Below, one piece after another: positions 4,864 through 5,004 of a DNA stretch of 5,004 bases. Every line of letters begins with the position of its first letter. Position 1 is the first letter of the stretch. This DNA is from Chloroflexi bacterium UBA5189 (GTDB lineage Bacteria; Chloroflexota; Limnocylindria; Limnocylindrales; CSP1-4), in assembly GCA_002413045.1 (NCBI GenBank), contig DHWF01000025.1, forward strand, positions 1 to 5,004, read 5' to 3'. Under the pieces are notes generated by a model. It made no database searches. It was not told where the DNA came from and was given only the letters and a program-made list of their open reading frames with translations. The position numbers and the translations under genes were made by a program.

Positions 4864-5004
4864 CTACTTGGCTTCCCGATGGAGGGTATGGCGACGCTCG
4901 TGGGGGCAGTACTTCATCAGCTCGATCCGGTTGGGATCGTTCTTCTTGTTCTTGCGCGTCGTGTACGTCCGCTCCTTGCACTCGGTGCAGGCGAGCTGGA
5001 TCGT
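4864..5004 (-). CDS. rpmG: 50S ribosomal protein L33, C-terminal 46 residues (start outside window)
   Basis: L33 is a small protein of the large ribosomal subunit, near the E site. The frame is open to the right edge; since the family has about 49-55 residues, only the first few are missing. The visible part has the typical ITLACTEC-like opening (here IQLACTECKERTYTTRKNKKN) and ends YCPHERRHTLHREAK. Zinc-binding L33 forms carry two CxxC pairs. Here the first pair is intact (CTEC), but the second reads CPHE, with Glu for the last Cys. It may therefore bind zinc with altered ligands or not at all. The gene is immediately followed by tRNA-Trp, the expected neighbour. Confidence 0.95.
   Translation of the reverse strand, partial: TIQLACTECKERTYTTRKNKKNDPNRIELMKYCPHERRHTLHREAK

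Noticed and set aside
4763..4981. Minus-strand 72-codon frame containing AQLAEHWSPKPAVVGS
   Set aside because: This is the familiar false protein made by translating a tRNA-Trp gene; it also overlaps rpmG in another frame.
1..5004. CRISPR array, insertion sequence, phage or defence genes
   Set aside because: No spaced direct repeats, transposase, integrase or accessory gene is visible; every coding stretch is a conserved housekeeping gene.

Overview
The window is a housekeeping locus read entirely from the minus strand: rpmG – tRNA-Trp – secE – nusG – rplK – rplA – rplJ – rplL – rpoB. This is one of the most conserved gene orders in bacterial chromosomes. The DNA is very G+C-rich (roughly two thirds by eye), uses GTG as well as ATG starts, has good AGGAG-type ribosome binding sites and encodes the tRNA CCA end. 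These traits fit a high-GC Gram-positive-type or Chloroflexota-like soil or aquatic bacterium. The short single-span SecE, the RpoB N-terminus and rpmG directly before tRNA-Trp make me lean toward Chloroflexota. That assignment is an inference and not firm.

Layout in transcription order, from the right edge to the left: the 3' part of rpmG (L33; 4864-5004, start outside the window); tRNA-Trp (4771-4846); secE (4552-4743), overlapping nusG by four bases (3974-4555); rplK (3530-3955) and rplA (2737-3444), separated by 85 bases with a strong hairpin. A 353-base non-coding stretch follows (2384-2736). It holds a possible weak promoter and a long, heavily structured leader for rplJ, in the place where L10-binding autoregulatory leaders lie in other bacteria. 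Next come rplJ (1865-2383) and rplL (1410-1808). A second non-coding stretch of about 300 bases (1113-1409) carries three successive stem-loops, a near-consensus sigma-70/sigma-A promoter and a hairpin over the rpoB Shine-Dalgarno. Last is the first 370 codons of rpoB (1-1112), running off the left edge.

The products work together in gene expression. RpoB is the RNA polymerase beta subunit; NusG binds polymerase and links it to the leading ribosome; L11, L1, L10 and L7/L12 form the ribosomal L1 and factor-binding stalks; L33 is a small 50S protein; SecE is part of the translocon. The control layout (separate signals before rplJ and before rpoB) lets ribosomal stalk proteins and RNA polymerase be made at different rates.

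I found no new accessory, defence or mobile system. The observations worth a second look are the non-coding control regions and two residue-level oddities, in L33 and L11.
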